From Chara braunii (lineage: Eukaryota; Streptophyta; Charophyceae; Charales; Characeae): 40,714 nucleotides of DNA. Within the stretch, counting starts at the first letter, position 1. The number at the start of each line of letters is the position of its first letter. Position numbers and translations under genes: made by a program. Location: NCBI GenBank assembly GCA_003427395.1, contig BFEA01000151.1, forward strand, positions 882,595 to 923,308, given 5' to 3'. The notes below the pieces were generated by a model, which did no database searches, had not been told where the DNA came from, and worked only from the letters and a program-made list of their open reading frames with translations. This document shows positions 9,771 through 19,735 of the stretch, piece by piece.

Positions 9771-11211
9771 TTATTCCGCCGGTACCCCAGTTTCCTTATC
9801 TGGAGCCTCTTGTAACCATTGTTTCACTGGATCCCGACTTAGAAACATGACCAGCCGTTGTCCTGGAAACGACCCTTTCAACCGGGTCCCATCCAAATCT
9901 TCCAATTCAAAAGTGTTCATCCTCATCCGCTTGGCGACCCGGTAGGGGCCCTCTTCCCAGCTGTCTTGACCAAGTGCTCTCTAGTGCCGAATTTCTGACT
10001 AGGACCAATTCCCCCACCTGTAGAGGTTATTTTCTGATATTCTTCAATTGATCCCACCTTGCCTTGTCTTTCATTCTGTTATCCAGGACCCGGCTCACTA
10101 CTTCTTCCATGACCTCCTCATTTCGAACAATTTGCTTACATCTAGCCTCGATTAACTGTTGCGTCGTCAAGCGCGGATCATTACCCAGCCTATTCCAAGT
10201 TGGTACTAAGGCTTCCACCGGAAAGTCAATTTTCTTCCCATACCATAGCTCGGCTGGAATACATCCTATAAGTCTTCTTGGAGTTACGGTCTCTGTGAAA
10301 ACGGTCTGCTGGAGGTATTTGGGCCAGTTCCCAAGATCATCAGGCGCTAACTTCGCGATCGTGTTCTTTACTCTGATTCCCCCTCTCCACGGGCGCATTA
10401 GCCTCCAGGTGGTATGACTCAATTAACTTAATGGGCACCCTGAGCCTTTTATAAGCGCTAAAGACTTCCTGATTCACGCACTTCATCTCATTATCAGCTA
10501 TAAACCTCCTGATGAATGAATGTCTTAGGTAGAAATCCTCAATCCATCCGGTCACCGGTATCCCGACTTTCTTCTTAAGAGTTACTGCTTCCACAAACCC
10601 ACTAAGGTTATTTCTAGCGTCAAGTATGTATCGGTACCTTTCGTAGATACGGGCATGACTGCGAGATCGAGGTGAACCAGATAACCTGGTCCTAGCACCC
10701 ATGTGAGTCTCAAAGGCTCAAAAACACGGGTCGTATTCCACTCTTGACATATCAAATAGGTCTTGCAGTATGTGGCAATCATGCTCCTCATTCCCAGCCA
10801 GAAATAGAGTGGCACTATTTTTGTCAGCGTCCCCTTCGAGGAGCGATGTCCCCCTGCCAATCTACCGTGCATTGCCTGAATTATGTCCACCTGCCTCGAT
10901 CGCTCTCACACGACTCTTCTAGGCATTAGAGCTTCCTCCTTCTTGAATAGGTGCCCATTCCTCAATACATACTTATCGACTTCGTCTCTTGCCTTGAGGC
11001 TGACCTCCCCTGCTTCCTTATTTCCTACTAGTAATAGACCGATCTCCTTGAAGATCCCATCGTACATGTGAACGTAGAAGCATTTATTTTTATCATGGCG
11101 ATCCTCCTTCTTAACCTGTGCTTGACCTACTAGGTATTGTTGCTGTTTCTGTTCCCATGACTCAACCAGACTCATAACGGCTTCTTGTCCCCCTTCTACA
11201 GCCATTGCCAT
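9771..11211 (-). pseudogene. Ty3/gypsy integrase, broken (element B)
   Basis: Pieces of one integrase lie in order on the minus strand. 11211-10906 is the N-terminal extension (KYVLRNGHLFKKEEALMPRRVV), ended by a TGA. 10890-10700 is the zinc-binding domain, with both His (MHGRLAGGH) but with Tyr replacing one Cys of the CxxC (CKTYLIC). 10702-10340 is the catalytic core: the first Asp in HLDLAV, the second Asp in ADNEMK with the usual following Gly lost, and Glu in NAPVERG. 10422-10027 is the post-core region (RLIGCIPAELWYGK). 9950-9771 is the C-terminal SH3-like domain (GPYRVAKRM, ELEDLDGTRLKG, PGQRLV), ending at TAA. At least two frameshifts and one stop break it. Protease, RT and RNase H are absent upstream. 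Confidence 0.85.
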
Positions 11212-11958
11212 CAGCTCATCCTAAGGCCCCACAATGCCACCCCATGAGTCCTTCTCTTCCTTACGGTCGGTGTCACACTTTTTCTAGTCGGACCTCTTTA
11301 GGCGACCAGAAAGCCAACAGGCTGTCACGCATGATTTGAATTTTGACTGCAATTAATAAAATAAATTAATTAAAGCACATCCCTTTCTGTTGTGCGCGTC
11401 CGGCTTCGAGCGAGACCCTTCAATTGCGCTCTTCGCCGGTCCCTGGTCTTAGGAATCTTTTATTTTGATTCGGAACAGCAAGAACCATACAAGTAATAAT
11501 CATGAAACACTGGTATGTCATTCATGCATCAATTTTACCAGGTTACTAATTTTGAGAACCGTGACAAAATCATCAAAGAATGCAATCATCAAACAAGGCA
11601 ATGCAAAGAAGCAAGACTGACTGACTCGAGCAATGACAAAGTTAAGTGAGAGAGGAATGAGAACTCATAATAGTCTCAGAAAGTACACATGAAAGAGAGC
11701 ATGGCCAGCACCAGTTAAGAGTCCCCACTCATCCCTCTGAACCTTTCTCCTAATCTCTCATTTTGTCGTCTGTCGTTTGGGCTTCCTGCCATGTCTCAGC
11801 ACTCTCTGAGGTTGTGGTCTCTGTATGTAGAGCCATCTGAAGCCTGCGAGCTCCGAGCACCTCCAGCCAAGTCTCATGATACGGAAATCAACCATAGCAG
11901 AAAACTTCTCCCAAAGTGTAGGAAGATATGGTCGAGAGAAAATCCCTCTTCTGAGATG
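11212..11958. other. No gene recognised; AT-rich tract
   Basis: Holds an AT-rich AATTAATAAAATAAATTAATTAA tract near 11350 and TGTCACAC at 11261, a sequence commonly seen at gypsy LTR ends. A matching second copy was not found, so no LTR is called. Confidence 0.35.
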
Positions 11959-12456
11959 CTAGAAATTTGATGGTTCAGTCACTGCCTCATAATCGATCAC
12001 TGCTGGAGAGATGTACCTCTTTGCCAGGTCTACCACGTCACCCCAGCAAGAGCCATCTGTGAGAGTGAAAGGTACCTGAGGCTTGGGATAGTCAGTGTAG
12101 AGTTTCGGCCCAAAGCTGCGGATCAGTTTGGTACCACTCTCATCAAACTCCTTCTCTCTCTCCTTGACGTACCGGGCCACTGTGATCCAGACTGAATCAA
12201 AATGCTCGTGAGTCTCTTTTCCTTTCTTCACATAGGGCCTCAGATCGTGGATGGTACCGTCCGCAAAACTGGTGAGAATAACAAAGACTGAAAACCCCTC
12301 CCGTCTGAAACCAATAGCACTGACATACCAATACCGAAAAGCATCTCTAGAGGCGATGCTATTTAGGCTGGCCAAAACTGATTCATTGACAGGGAAGACT
12401 GTACCGCACTCACGTGTTGGGACAATTGTTCTGCCACTGATTTTCTGATGATCCTC
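11959..12456 (-). CDS. Unrecognised protein fragment (open frame, about 165 codons)
   Basis: The minus-strand frame is open from just after a TAA near 12458 down to the stop at 11959. The protein has a real-protein look: mixed alpha/beta composition, few low-complexity runs, with segments SGRTIVPTRECGTVF, AFRYWYVSAIGFRREGF, SVWITVARYVKEREKEF and FTLTDGSCWGDVVDLAKR. No ATG opens it, so it may be an exon or the C-terminal part of a longer protein. I do not recognise the family. It lies just upstream of the element B integrase on the same strand, so it could be an old gag or capsid-like region, but there is no motif to support that. It is followed upstream by a similar frame 297 bases away. Confidence 0.45.
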   Translation of the reverse strand, partial: EDHQKISGRTIVPTRECGTVFPVNESVLASLNSIASRDAFRYWYVSAIGFRREGFSVFVILTSFADGTIHDLRPYVKKGKETHEHFDSVWITVARYVKEREKEFDESGTKLIRSFGPKLYTDYPKPQVPFTLTDGSCWGDVVDLAKRYISPAVIDYEAVTEPSNF

Positions 12457-12752
12457 TTAACTGGTCCGACTGCCTCAAATGAAGCGCACGGTTTGCCTTG
12501 ATTTGCTTGTTAGAACTTAGTGGAAACTTTCTAGTGATCCTGACGCCGAATGCTGCGAAATACAGGCAGTTATGTGTTGGACACTTGGTGAGGAAGTTCG
12601 GAGAAGCTGCAAGTTACTGGGTGACTTTTCTAGTTATGATGTTGCTACGCGATTGGCCTTGCAGGACAAGCAGATGATTTGAGACAGTTTGCTTGAGAGC
12701 GATCATTACCAACCCATGGCCAGGTCAGACTCAGAGGACCGTGATCACTGAT

Positions 12753-13168
12753 TTACTGTTGATGACTGACGATCCCCTTTTCCTTTGCCTGATCAACAGT
12801 CTTAATGAACGAAAATGTATTGTGCAGTTCCCTATCTGATCCATAAAAGTAGACAGTATACTCGATAAAGTTTTGTCCCTTCACTAATTTCAGCGTGTAT
12901 TCTCTCATCATCTCAACTTGGGGTTGAGTATCTCTGATAGCGCTCTCTTCCCAACCCTCTGTTTTATCCCGGTGTACTGTGTAGGTCACTCTTAGTATGC
13001 CCCTGCTGCTCGTTTCTTCGCAATAACCCATCGAATTAGATTGAACCGATCTGCATTTATGAGACCGACGATTTCGCCGTATTTCAGATAGCTCCCCTGA
13101 TGAGCTAGACCCATTTTGGAAAGTCGTGTCGGAGCTCGTTGTCGCACTTGTCCCGTTTTGATAGTGTA
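12753..13168 (-). CDS. Unrecognised protein fragment (open frame, about 138 codons)
   Basis: The minus-strand frame is open from about 13168 to a TAA at 12753. An in-frame ATG lies at 13031, giving 92 codons from there. The N-terminal part is Ser/Thr- and Arg-rich (TTSSD, IRRNRRSHK). From the ATG it reads like a folded domain: ILRVTYTVHRDKTEGW, VEMMREYTLKLVKGQNF, EYTVYFYGSDRELH. The alternating hydrophobic pattern suggests beta strands. The next downstream frame (12456-11959) is on the same strand with a 297-base gap that could be an intron or a decayed linker; I see no decisive splice sites. Family unknown. Confidence 0.45.
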
Positions 13169-15193
13169 CGGTATGCTCAGTTATGAACTATCTCTTGAAC
13201 AAACTGATTGTCTTTCCCTATTGCAAACATCCACAGGTTGTAAAGTTATATGTTTCCGGCGCCCTTTTACACCCCACGGTCTGTCTTCCCGAGTAACGCT
13301 ACCCGTTCTAGCTCCGATTGTCACTTAGTTGTCGAAAATCTTCCATTGAAGACTCCTGTTAACAACGTGTGTACCTAAGATGAGCATGTTTCTGATCAGT
13401 AAGTAAGGGATGGTTGAGCTGCTCACTGTAACGCTTACTCAGCAAGTTGAAAGTGCTCGCTCAAGGCCTCGTCCAATAGCCACACAGCATACACGACAAC
13501 TGGCCCCACTGGCTACGGTTTTGTACTGTCTCGCTCTGAGCTTGTTTTCAACTGAGTACACACGAATCTTCGTTGTGCTAAGGCTCAGTAGTTGAACAGA
13601 TGATTTCGACCGTCCTGTCCTTTTCCCCTTTACGAATTATCACTCAAACCCAACAACCACTGAGAGTAAATCCTATAAGTTGTCAGTCTGCTAGAATATA
13701 AGCTCACAGATACTTCTCAAGAAGACTAGTGGGTTAGTATGACACTATAGGAAGTTTGTCAATTAGAGCGAACTTTAGAGACTCATTGGTCAGTTCGGTC
13801 TCTCATATATTTTTGCGAGAGCGGCGGTAGACCCAACCTCTAGTTTAGATGACCGCGTCCTTTCATAGCTATTCTAAGACACACAAGCAATCATTCTGGT
13901 CTATGTCATGAGGCTTCACGGAGCCCTCTCAGTACCCACTTCGCTAGATCATCACTTTCCACTTTCACTTGAACATTGACATGGACCGAGTGAAAAACTG
14001 CCTCTTTCGACCAAAAGAGAGGTGCTTAATTAGCGTGAGTTTATAATTAATGAAAGATTTTCTTTCCTTAATAAATTGGTGACCACAACGCCCTAACATC
14101 TTTTGACCTTTTTTCCTTTCTTGAAAATCAGATCCCGCCGAGGGAGACCGCTCCCTCATTAGTCTCAGCTAAACGTCTACCCAACAAACATGGACCCTCA
14201 GCCTCTCCTATCTCGCTTGGCTGCACAGAGGGGATGATAGACAACAACACAATGATCTACTCGGAGTGGTGAGGGTAGATAACAGCACGGCGATCTGCTC
14301 AAAGTAGTTAGGGGCTCTCAGTAATTGGTTCCGCCCCTAGTTGCTTATGAACCGACCCCCCGAAAGTCACAACGGAGCGTCACTCTACATGCATGCTGCT
14401 CGGTAAGGCGGGAAAAGACTTCTTTGACGGGTTGACTCCCAAGAGAACATACGCAATATGGGAATCAAGGAGTAAGTACCCGTTTTGTTTATGATATCTT
14501 GAATCGTACGCCAAACAGGTTTACCAAGCCGAAGACATTGTAAAAATTCATAGTGATCACGATCATATATTCGTCCCTCGCCAAATACCCATTCAGACTC
14601 GATTGCATGCACTCCTAGAGCGAGACAGGACGCAGAGGCTAGTGATCAGTCACCATCAAGAAAATATTTGGCTAATAGGTAGACGACTTTTCTCATAATA
14701 GATTTCTTTCGGCCCATAGAACATGACTAGAAAATGAGCGTAAGCCTGAGGTCAAAGGTCAAAAGTAAGGGAGTCCTTATCTGAACACTTTAATCAATGA
14801 CACCACCTTCTCCGTCAACATTTTCAAGTCAGGGACCGAGTGTCTTATTTGAGGGGGCGGGTCAGGTGGCCCTTAACTGTCTGTCAAGCTCCAATCAGCT
14901 CGGCACTTCTCTTTTGAAAGTTTCAACTTTAACGACTCCCTCCGGATCATAATAGAGAGTTCATGTCCATGATCTCCTCTCAACTAACATCGTCCTTTTT
15001 CCATATTCGAGCATCAGGCTTACCCAGTCTACTGACCAAATCAGGGTCAGACTGTTCTCTTGCCTCACGCGGCTGACCTCAACACTACCGTAACTAAGCC
15101 GCAAAATTAAACACTAAGCAAGAAGAGGGAATGCAAAGGAAGAAAAAGGGAGTGTATCACAGTTTGACTTGCGAGTGGACAGTGCACGAACGA

Positions 15194-15201
15194 TGACGTC
15201 A
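15194..15201. promoter_or_regulatory. TGACGTCA palindrome
   Basis: An exact match to the bZIP-type (CRE / as-1-like) core. It is the first of three in 1.3 kb; the others are at 15939 and 16492. Function is not shown by sequence alone. Confidence 0.35.
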
Positions 15202-15938
15202 ATCAACAACCGAAGCGGAACTCGCAGCCCAGCCCTTTTTCTCCAAAGTGTGGCTGCATACTCATGTGCTCCTCTTTCGCATCATTTCTCTGAAGTTTTC
15301 TGCACTCCTTTAGTTCGTTGTCGAGGGGTGACTTCCTAGCCCTCTTCCGTGGGCATAATCACCAATAGCGTTCCCGCATCACTGACTTTAGACTCAGGCC
15401 CCGAACCTCTGCTTAAGCCTTGCTCTCACAGTCCACAATCCCCCACTAGCTCGTTACTCTCTCTGTCCTGATTTGTTGAGAATGAGAAGCCTTCGTTAGA
15501 CGTAGGAGCGAGTATCTCTCTCACTTCTTCCACAAGTCATCAAACACTCCTCCATCGACATCCGCTATTCTCTCTTTGGCGCCGCCCTGCGGAGCTCAAA
15601 CTACAGAGCGCGAGTAAGCAACAGAGCGAGAAGGTAATCAGCAAAGGAGAGGGAACTCCCTCCGGCTAGGCGGAACGTGCGTCTCTGCGACCCTTCGTCC
15701 GAGACTCACCAACAGCCAAGTCTAGTTTCCTTCTTGTGTGATCACTAGGCTTAGGCCCGAGCCATCGCCAGCGTGGACAAACACTAGACACGCTCGCCCC
15801 GTCCGCGGAAAACTCACGCTACTGTCTCGTGGCTTTCGTCGTTAGCCTTCGTGCACATTCCCTCTTGCTCCCGCAGAATAGCGCCCTGGACAGTCAACGT
15901 AGGCCATGCCCAGCGGGAGTTCCTCAAACATAACTGCT

Positions 15939-15946
15939 TGACGTCA
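15939..15946. promoter_or_regulatory. TGACGTCA palindrome
   Basis: Second exact copy of the bZIP-type core, in the context CTTGACGTCAGC. Confidence 0.35.
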
Positions 15947-16235
15947 GCGACAAACACACAATGAGGGCCACCTCTCTCTTATCTCGTGTACCGCATATCC
16001 ACTTAGTCTCTTCACCTTCTCTAGCAACCACCCAATTGTCTAGGAGGAGATACTACGGTGATCCCAGTCAGCCCGTGCGTAAAGCACATACCCCAGTGCT
16101 ACAGAAGAGGTCAACAGTTGGTCGACCGAGCATCACCTCACGCATTGCTGAGAAAACGCCTCTCTTTAGTCTCTCTCTCGCTCTCGTAATCACCCTCTTC
16201 TCTCTCTGGACCCTTCCCCTTCTTGCGCAAGAGTC

Positions 16236-16436
16236 CTACTGTCTGCCTGCTTGCCATCGTGAGTCGGCCTCAGGGCCACTCTCTACGGGTTCAGCAGGCG
16301 GGTGATCCCGCCTCCACTGGTCCAGTCCGTGCCACCTTCTCCCCGTTGTCTCTCCCTGTCTTGCGACTGCCCGTGTCTCTTGCTCTCCTTCCGCTGATAC
16401 CCCTCTCTCGCACTCTGACTTAGTTTCCCACGACAC
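16236..16436 (-). pseudogene. Second copy of a duplicated module (WHGL-QWRRDHP)
   Basis: This minus-strand frame shares a 20-residue stretch with the ORF just upstream of it. Both carry WHGL, then D or E, then QWRRDHP, then P or S, then AEPV, followed by acidic/Ser-rich residues. The DNA also matches at the mirror positions (GAGTCGGCCTC and CCCGCCTCCACTG near 16260-16320 and again near 16650-16715). It is therefore a partial duplication of the 16527-17099 ORF's C-terminal region, about 390 bp away. No domain is recognised. Confidence 0.5.
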
Positions 16437-16489
16437 GGCCAGAATCCAGTCTCCCAGCAGGTGAGTATCGCACAGGCGCGGAGTCAGTA

Positions 16490-16501
16490 GTTGACGTCAA
16501 C
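16490..16501. promoter_or_regulatory. 12-bp perfect palindrome GTTGACGTCAAC
   Basis: Contains the third TGACGTCA of this neighbourhood. It lies between the two copies of the duplicated module, 26 bases beyond the stop of the 16527-17099 ORF. Confidence 0.4.
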
Positions 16502-16526
16502 AGCGCTGGGCTCGCTCATGTACCTT

Positions 16527-17099
16527 CTACTTGTCCAATCTCCCCCTCTGCTTTCTCACATGTGGCACACACCCTGTACACATGTAACCACCCCCTTTTT
16601 CTACTGCCTCTCGTCGTCTTAGCTTCGCTAGTCGCGACGTCTTCGCGAGTCGGCCTCTGGAGTCTGGGCTGCTATCTACAGGCTCTGCCGATGGGTGGTC
16701 CCGCCTCCACTGCTCTAGGCCATGCCACGACTGAGTGGCCTCAGCGTCACTCATTTCGCTCTCTCCCCCTGAGTCTCTGTCCAGGTGGGCCTGTTCTCGG
16801 TCCACCGTATCGGTGGAAGTCTCAGCCTCATGATAGGCGACAGTTACCTGCATTTCTGCAGTGACACCATCCCTCCTGCAACGCCGTTTAGCCCTGTCCT
16901 TAGCCTCCGTAATCGTATCTTGCAGCTTAGAGTTAGCCCTCATTTCCTCCTCCTTGGTCCCTTCCACGTTGATTTTCAGCTTGATTTTGTCTCCCCCGTC
17001 GTAGTTGAGTATCACAGTGATCTAGGGCCCTTCCCCAGACATAGACTTCCAGCGAGTCTGGAGGTACCAGTGGTCTGGTCTATAGCCATGCAGAGCCAT
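16527..17099 (-). pseudogene. Unrecognised protein with one in-frame TAG; TATA box upstream
   Basis: From an ATG at 17099 the minus strand reads about 190 codons with one TAG at about codon 26. After the stop come a Gly/Asp/Lys segment with alternating hydrophobics (VILNYDGGDKIKLKINVEG), a charged helical stretch (KLQDTITEAKDRAKRRCRRDG), an acidic region and the WHGLEQWRRDHPSAEP module, ending in a basic tail with a Cys-x-x-Cys (MCTGCV). The module recurs at 16236-16436. A TATAAAAG box lies about 215 bp upstream on the same strand, so the ATG sits where a leader would end. Its layout is like the first ORF of a retroelement, but I do not recognise the family. Confidence 0.5.
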
Positions 17100-17311
17100 A
17101 GCCAGTCTTCATTCGACAGACCTTGCACCGTCCCAGGCTACTGACCCAAAATAATCAGGATTAACTGCTCAGTGCACAAGCAAGCGCACACAGGCGATCT
17201 CCTGTACGCTCGCTAAAGCCGCCTAGCCTTCTACCTTCAACCCGCTACCCGCTAGCACTCAGCATAGCGAGGTCGCTCAGGCCCAGGTGGTTGACGCCAG
17301 TCCCCCTTTCC
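17100..17311. other. Likely 5' leader of the minus-strand ORF
   Basis: About 210 bases between the minus-strand TATA-like box and the ATG at 17099. No coding frame of note. In-frame stops precede the ATG, which supports that start. Confidence 0.35.
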
Positions 17312-17319
17312 CTTTTATA
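17312..17319 (-). promoter_or_regulatory. TATA-like box (TATAAAAG) on the minus strand
   Basis: The plus strand reads CTTTTATA. In minus orientation this is a consensus TATA box in the context CCCTATAAAAGGGAAAGG, about 215 bp before the ATG of the 16527-17099 ORF. It is the left half of a divergent pair; the plus-strand TATA-like box is at 18534. Confidence 0.4.
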
Positions 17320-18533
17320 GGGTCTTCGCTTACCGCGTTCCCCGTGCTCTGAACGAGGGATCCAAACAAAACTTCTCAGAATTACATCCCTTTTTAGATT
17401 TTGTAATTGCATGAACATAAGAATAATAATAAAAAAATTATTAAAAAAAAGGGATTAAAACAAACAAAAAGGGAAAAATAAAAGGCAGTACACCAACGGT
17501 GGTAGGGTCAGCCATTGCGTGAAAAGACCGCAAAACTTAGCACAGCGGTCCCATAACGGGATACCGACTGACGCTCTCATATCTTCAAAATGAGCCGTCG
17601 GCCTATCTCCATCGGGTACCCGTGTTCGATGGCAAGGAGGGGGCTTATGACCCTCCATGTGGGGTGATAGGCCTCCTACCGATGCGGCCGCGGTTCGCCC
17701 CTCTTTTGGGGTCTCAATTCGCGTGGCGCTTCACGGTAAGTTATCCGAGAGGGGTAACCAAAGGGACAGGCCCTTTTAGGCCTTCAAACCAGTCGTGAAT
17801 TGAAAAGGAGCCGTTGGCTTTCCTCGCGACGCGACTGGAATCAAGAAAAAAAAAAGAACGGAGGGTCGCGTCAAGAGCGAAAAATGGTAATAATAATAAT
17901 AATAATTAATAATAATAACAACAATAATAATGAGGATAATAATAAAGAGGACGAATAGGGGCGACATAGCGATCAGAGATCGTCAAATTTCTCCTAACTT
18001 GCGAAGACTGGTCCTCGTGCAAATCCGACTTTTAGTCTCCTTCTCTTTTTACTTTTTATTTTACATTTTATTTTTCCTTCTCGTTTCTCTGCTTAGTCCC
18101 CCCCCCACTTTCTCTGACAAGGACCTCCGCTTCATGCACCTAACCCATAACCCGACCAGAGGACGCTCAACATGCAGTAGAAAGGACCACGCCTGCCTCT
18201 TTACTTTCGCGTCCCAGGGCGAGCCCGACGGCTACCACGGTTACAGGTCGGTAGTGCTCTGCTGTACAGCAGGACGCCGAACCTACGTGGACCAATGGAA
18301 CGTCCTGTGGCGCACCCTTTTGCCAGGGCAAACGCCACTTGGACCGGCCCACATCGAGTTACAGCTCCGGTACCAGTCCTGCAGACGTTCATAACACGTC
18401 TAACCAGCAGTAGAAGTTGGGACAGGGTATTGACACCGAGCAGGAATCGGGTACACGAAGGAGGGTCGGGACACCGCACCCTCCGACATGATACCAAACC
18501 CCCACGCAGGGTCGAAATACTTCGATTGACAAA
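17320..18533. other. Spacer between divergent TATA boxes
   Basis: No gene seen. It holds A-rich tracts near 17420-17480, an AAT microsatellite at 17888-17946, and GC-richer DNA from about 18150 to 18500. Confidence 0.4.
17888..17946. repeat. (AAT)n microsatellite, interrupted
   Basis: Runs of TAA/AAT with short interruptions (AATTAAT, AACAACAAT, GAGGAT). Confidence 0.9.
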
Positions 18534-18540
18534 TATAAAG
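18534..18540 (+). promoter_or_regulatory. TATA-like box (TATAAAG)
   Basis: Context ACAAATATAAAGCAGCGCGC, followed about 30 bases later by TATCATTCATTC, a plausible start region. It is 254 bp before the ATG of the 18788-19180 ORF. Confidence 0.4.
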
Positions 18541-18787
18541 CAGCGCGCGGCCTAAGACTATCATTCATTCTCTGTGTGTCACAGTGGACTCTCGTAGTGA
18601 TTTTGCGCTCGTTGTTGACTTCTCTATCATAGCGCTCTCTCCTTTCTTTCTCTTTTTGCCGGTCACACCGTCCCGCTACACGCTTTGCGCAACCGCTTTC
18701 CCGTTTCTTTCAGAAGTACACTCTCCACTTTCCCGTACAGCTTACCTTCTCGATTTTCATAGTTGCACATTCTCTCATTCCTGCGCT

Positions 18788-19180
18788 ATGTCTGAGGCAC
18801 GTCGCGGACAGGGTAGAGGAAGGGGAGGAAGGGCAGGGAAGGCTCGTGATGAGCCGCCGCCTCGCACAAGGCGTGAATATAGTTCAGAGGAGGAGGAAGA
18901 TATGCAATGTTACAACGCATATACTAGACCTTACCTGCGCCACCCCTCTTCGAGTTGGTATGAAAAGACTCCTTCTCCAAAAAAAATGGAGTACCTCTGG
19001 AAGAAATTTGATACGCGTTATGGCGCAACAAATACCTCCTCTCCTCCATACTCCCCCAATGCCTTTTCTACCCCCGTGTTGAGTAGGGCACTCGTGCCAG
19101 CTCCACCCCCTTCTGTCGCTTGCCCTGTCTCTTCGCAGCTATCTCTCAGTAGTTGCACTCTCTTTTGCATCTTCTTCTGA
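18788..19180 (+). CDS. Unrecognised 130-residue protein with Arg/Gly-rich N-terminus
   Basis: From the ATG at 18788 the plus strand reads 130 codons to TGA. The first 20 residues form an Arg/Gly box (RRGQGRGRGGRAG), of the kind that binds RNA or DNA. Then come PPPRTRREY, an acidic patch SSEEEED, a Tyr-rich segment (CYNAYTRPYLRHP), a basic/aromatic stretch (KKMEYLWKKFDTRYG) and a Pro/Ser-rich end that looks like untranslated sequence read through. The frame is open further upstream (to 18584), but that part is hydrophobic and has no ATG. It could be the first exon of a gene or the N-terminal part of a retroelement gag; I cannot decide. Family unknown. Confidence 0.45.
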   Translation: MSEARRGQGRGRGGRAGKARDEPPPRTRREYSSEEEEDMQCYNAYTRPYLRHPSSSWYEKTPSPKKMEYLWKKFDTRYGATNTSSPPYSPNAFSTPVLSRALVPAPPPSVACPVSSQLSLSSCTLFCIFF

Positions 19181-19542
19181 GTCCCCTCTCTTTACTTCAA
19201 ATTGAGTTAATGACTATCTTCTATATCTTGTACAAACGTGACTTCGTCTCAGTTTTCTGAGTCTGTTCTTCCTTTTTAAAATTTTGTGTTCATACTTCAC
19301 TTCATAGCGTCCCTGGCTTAAGAGTTTGAATACCTTGAGGCCAGGGATGTAGGTTCCTCGTGAACCAGACCGCTTGTCGGCCACCAAACAAAATTTAAGA
19401 AGGATTTCTCATCTGTTGTTGATCTGGCTTGCTGCTGAATTCTTTCAGCAAGAAAGGTTACCTTGTGTTCTGCTCTAACACTTGGGTCGGGGATGTTGTC
19501 CAAATGAAGAGGACACTCACTCTGTCTGCCATGCTGAGGATA

Positions 19543-19735
19543 GGGCATACCAAACCCCTTTCTCTGTTTTCTGGCCTAAATGAAATATCTTCTCAATTTC
19601 TCAAGTAACTCAGGGGATACTACACCCTGTTCTCTTTCTCTGGTCTGAGAGAGGCGTCTCCTCAACTTCTTAGATAAAGGGATGGGGATACCAAACCTTT
19701 TTTTTTTTCTCTGGTCTGGGAACTTCAAGTAAATC
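19543..19735. repeat. About 70-bp tandem repeat, three copies
   Basis: GGG(C/G)ATACCAAACC- or GGGGATACTACACC-type starts lie at 19543, 19613 and 19684 (spacings 70 and 71). Each is followed by TTTCTCT and TTTCTGG or TCTGGTCTG, then an AACTTC/AATTTCT segment. Confidence 0.8.

Larger units (their letters stand above)
13170..16235. other. About 3 kb without a recognised gene
   Basis: No frame with a recognisable domain on either strand; short frames only. There is an imperfect two-copy repeat of about 43 bp at 14236-14311 (GATAGACAACAACACAATGATCT and TAGATAACAGCACGGCGATCT). Two TGACGTCA palindromes lie at 15194 and 15939. Confidence 0.4.
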
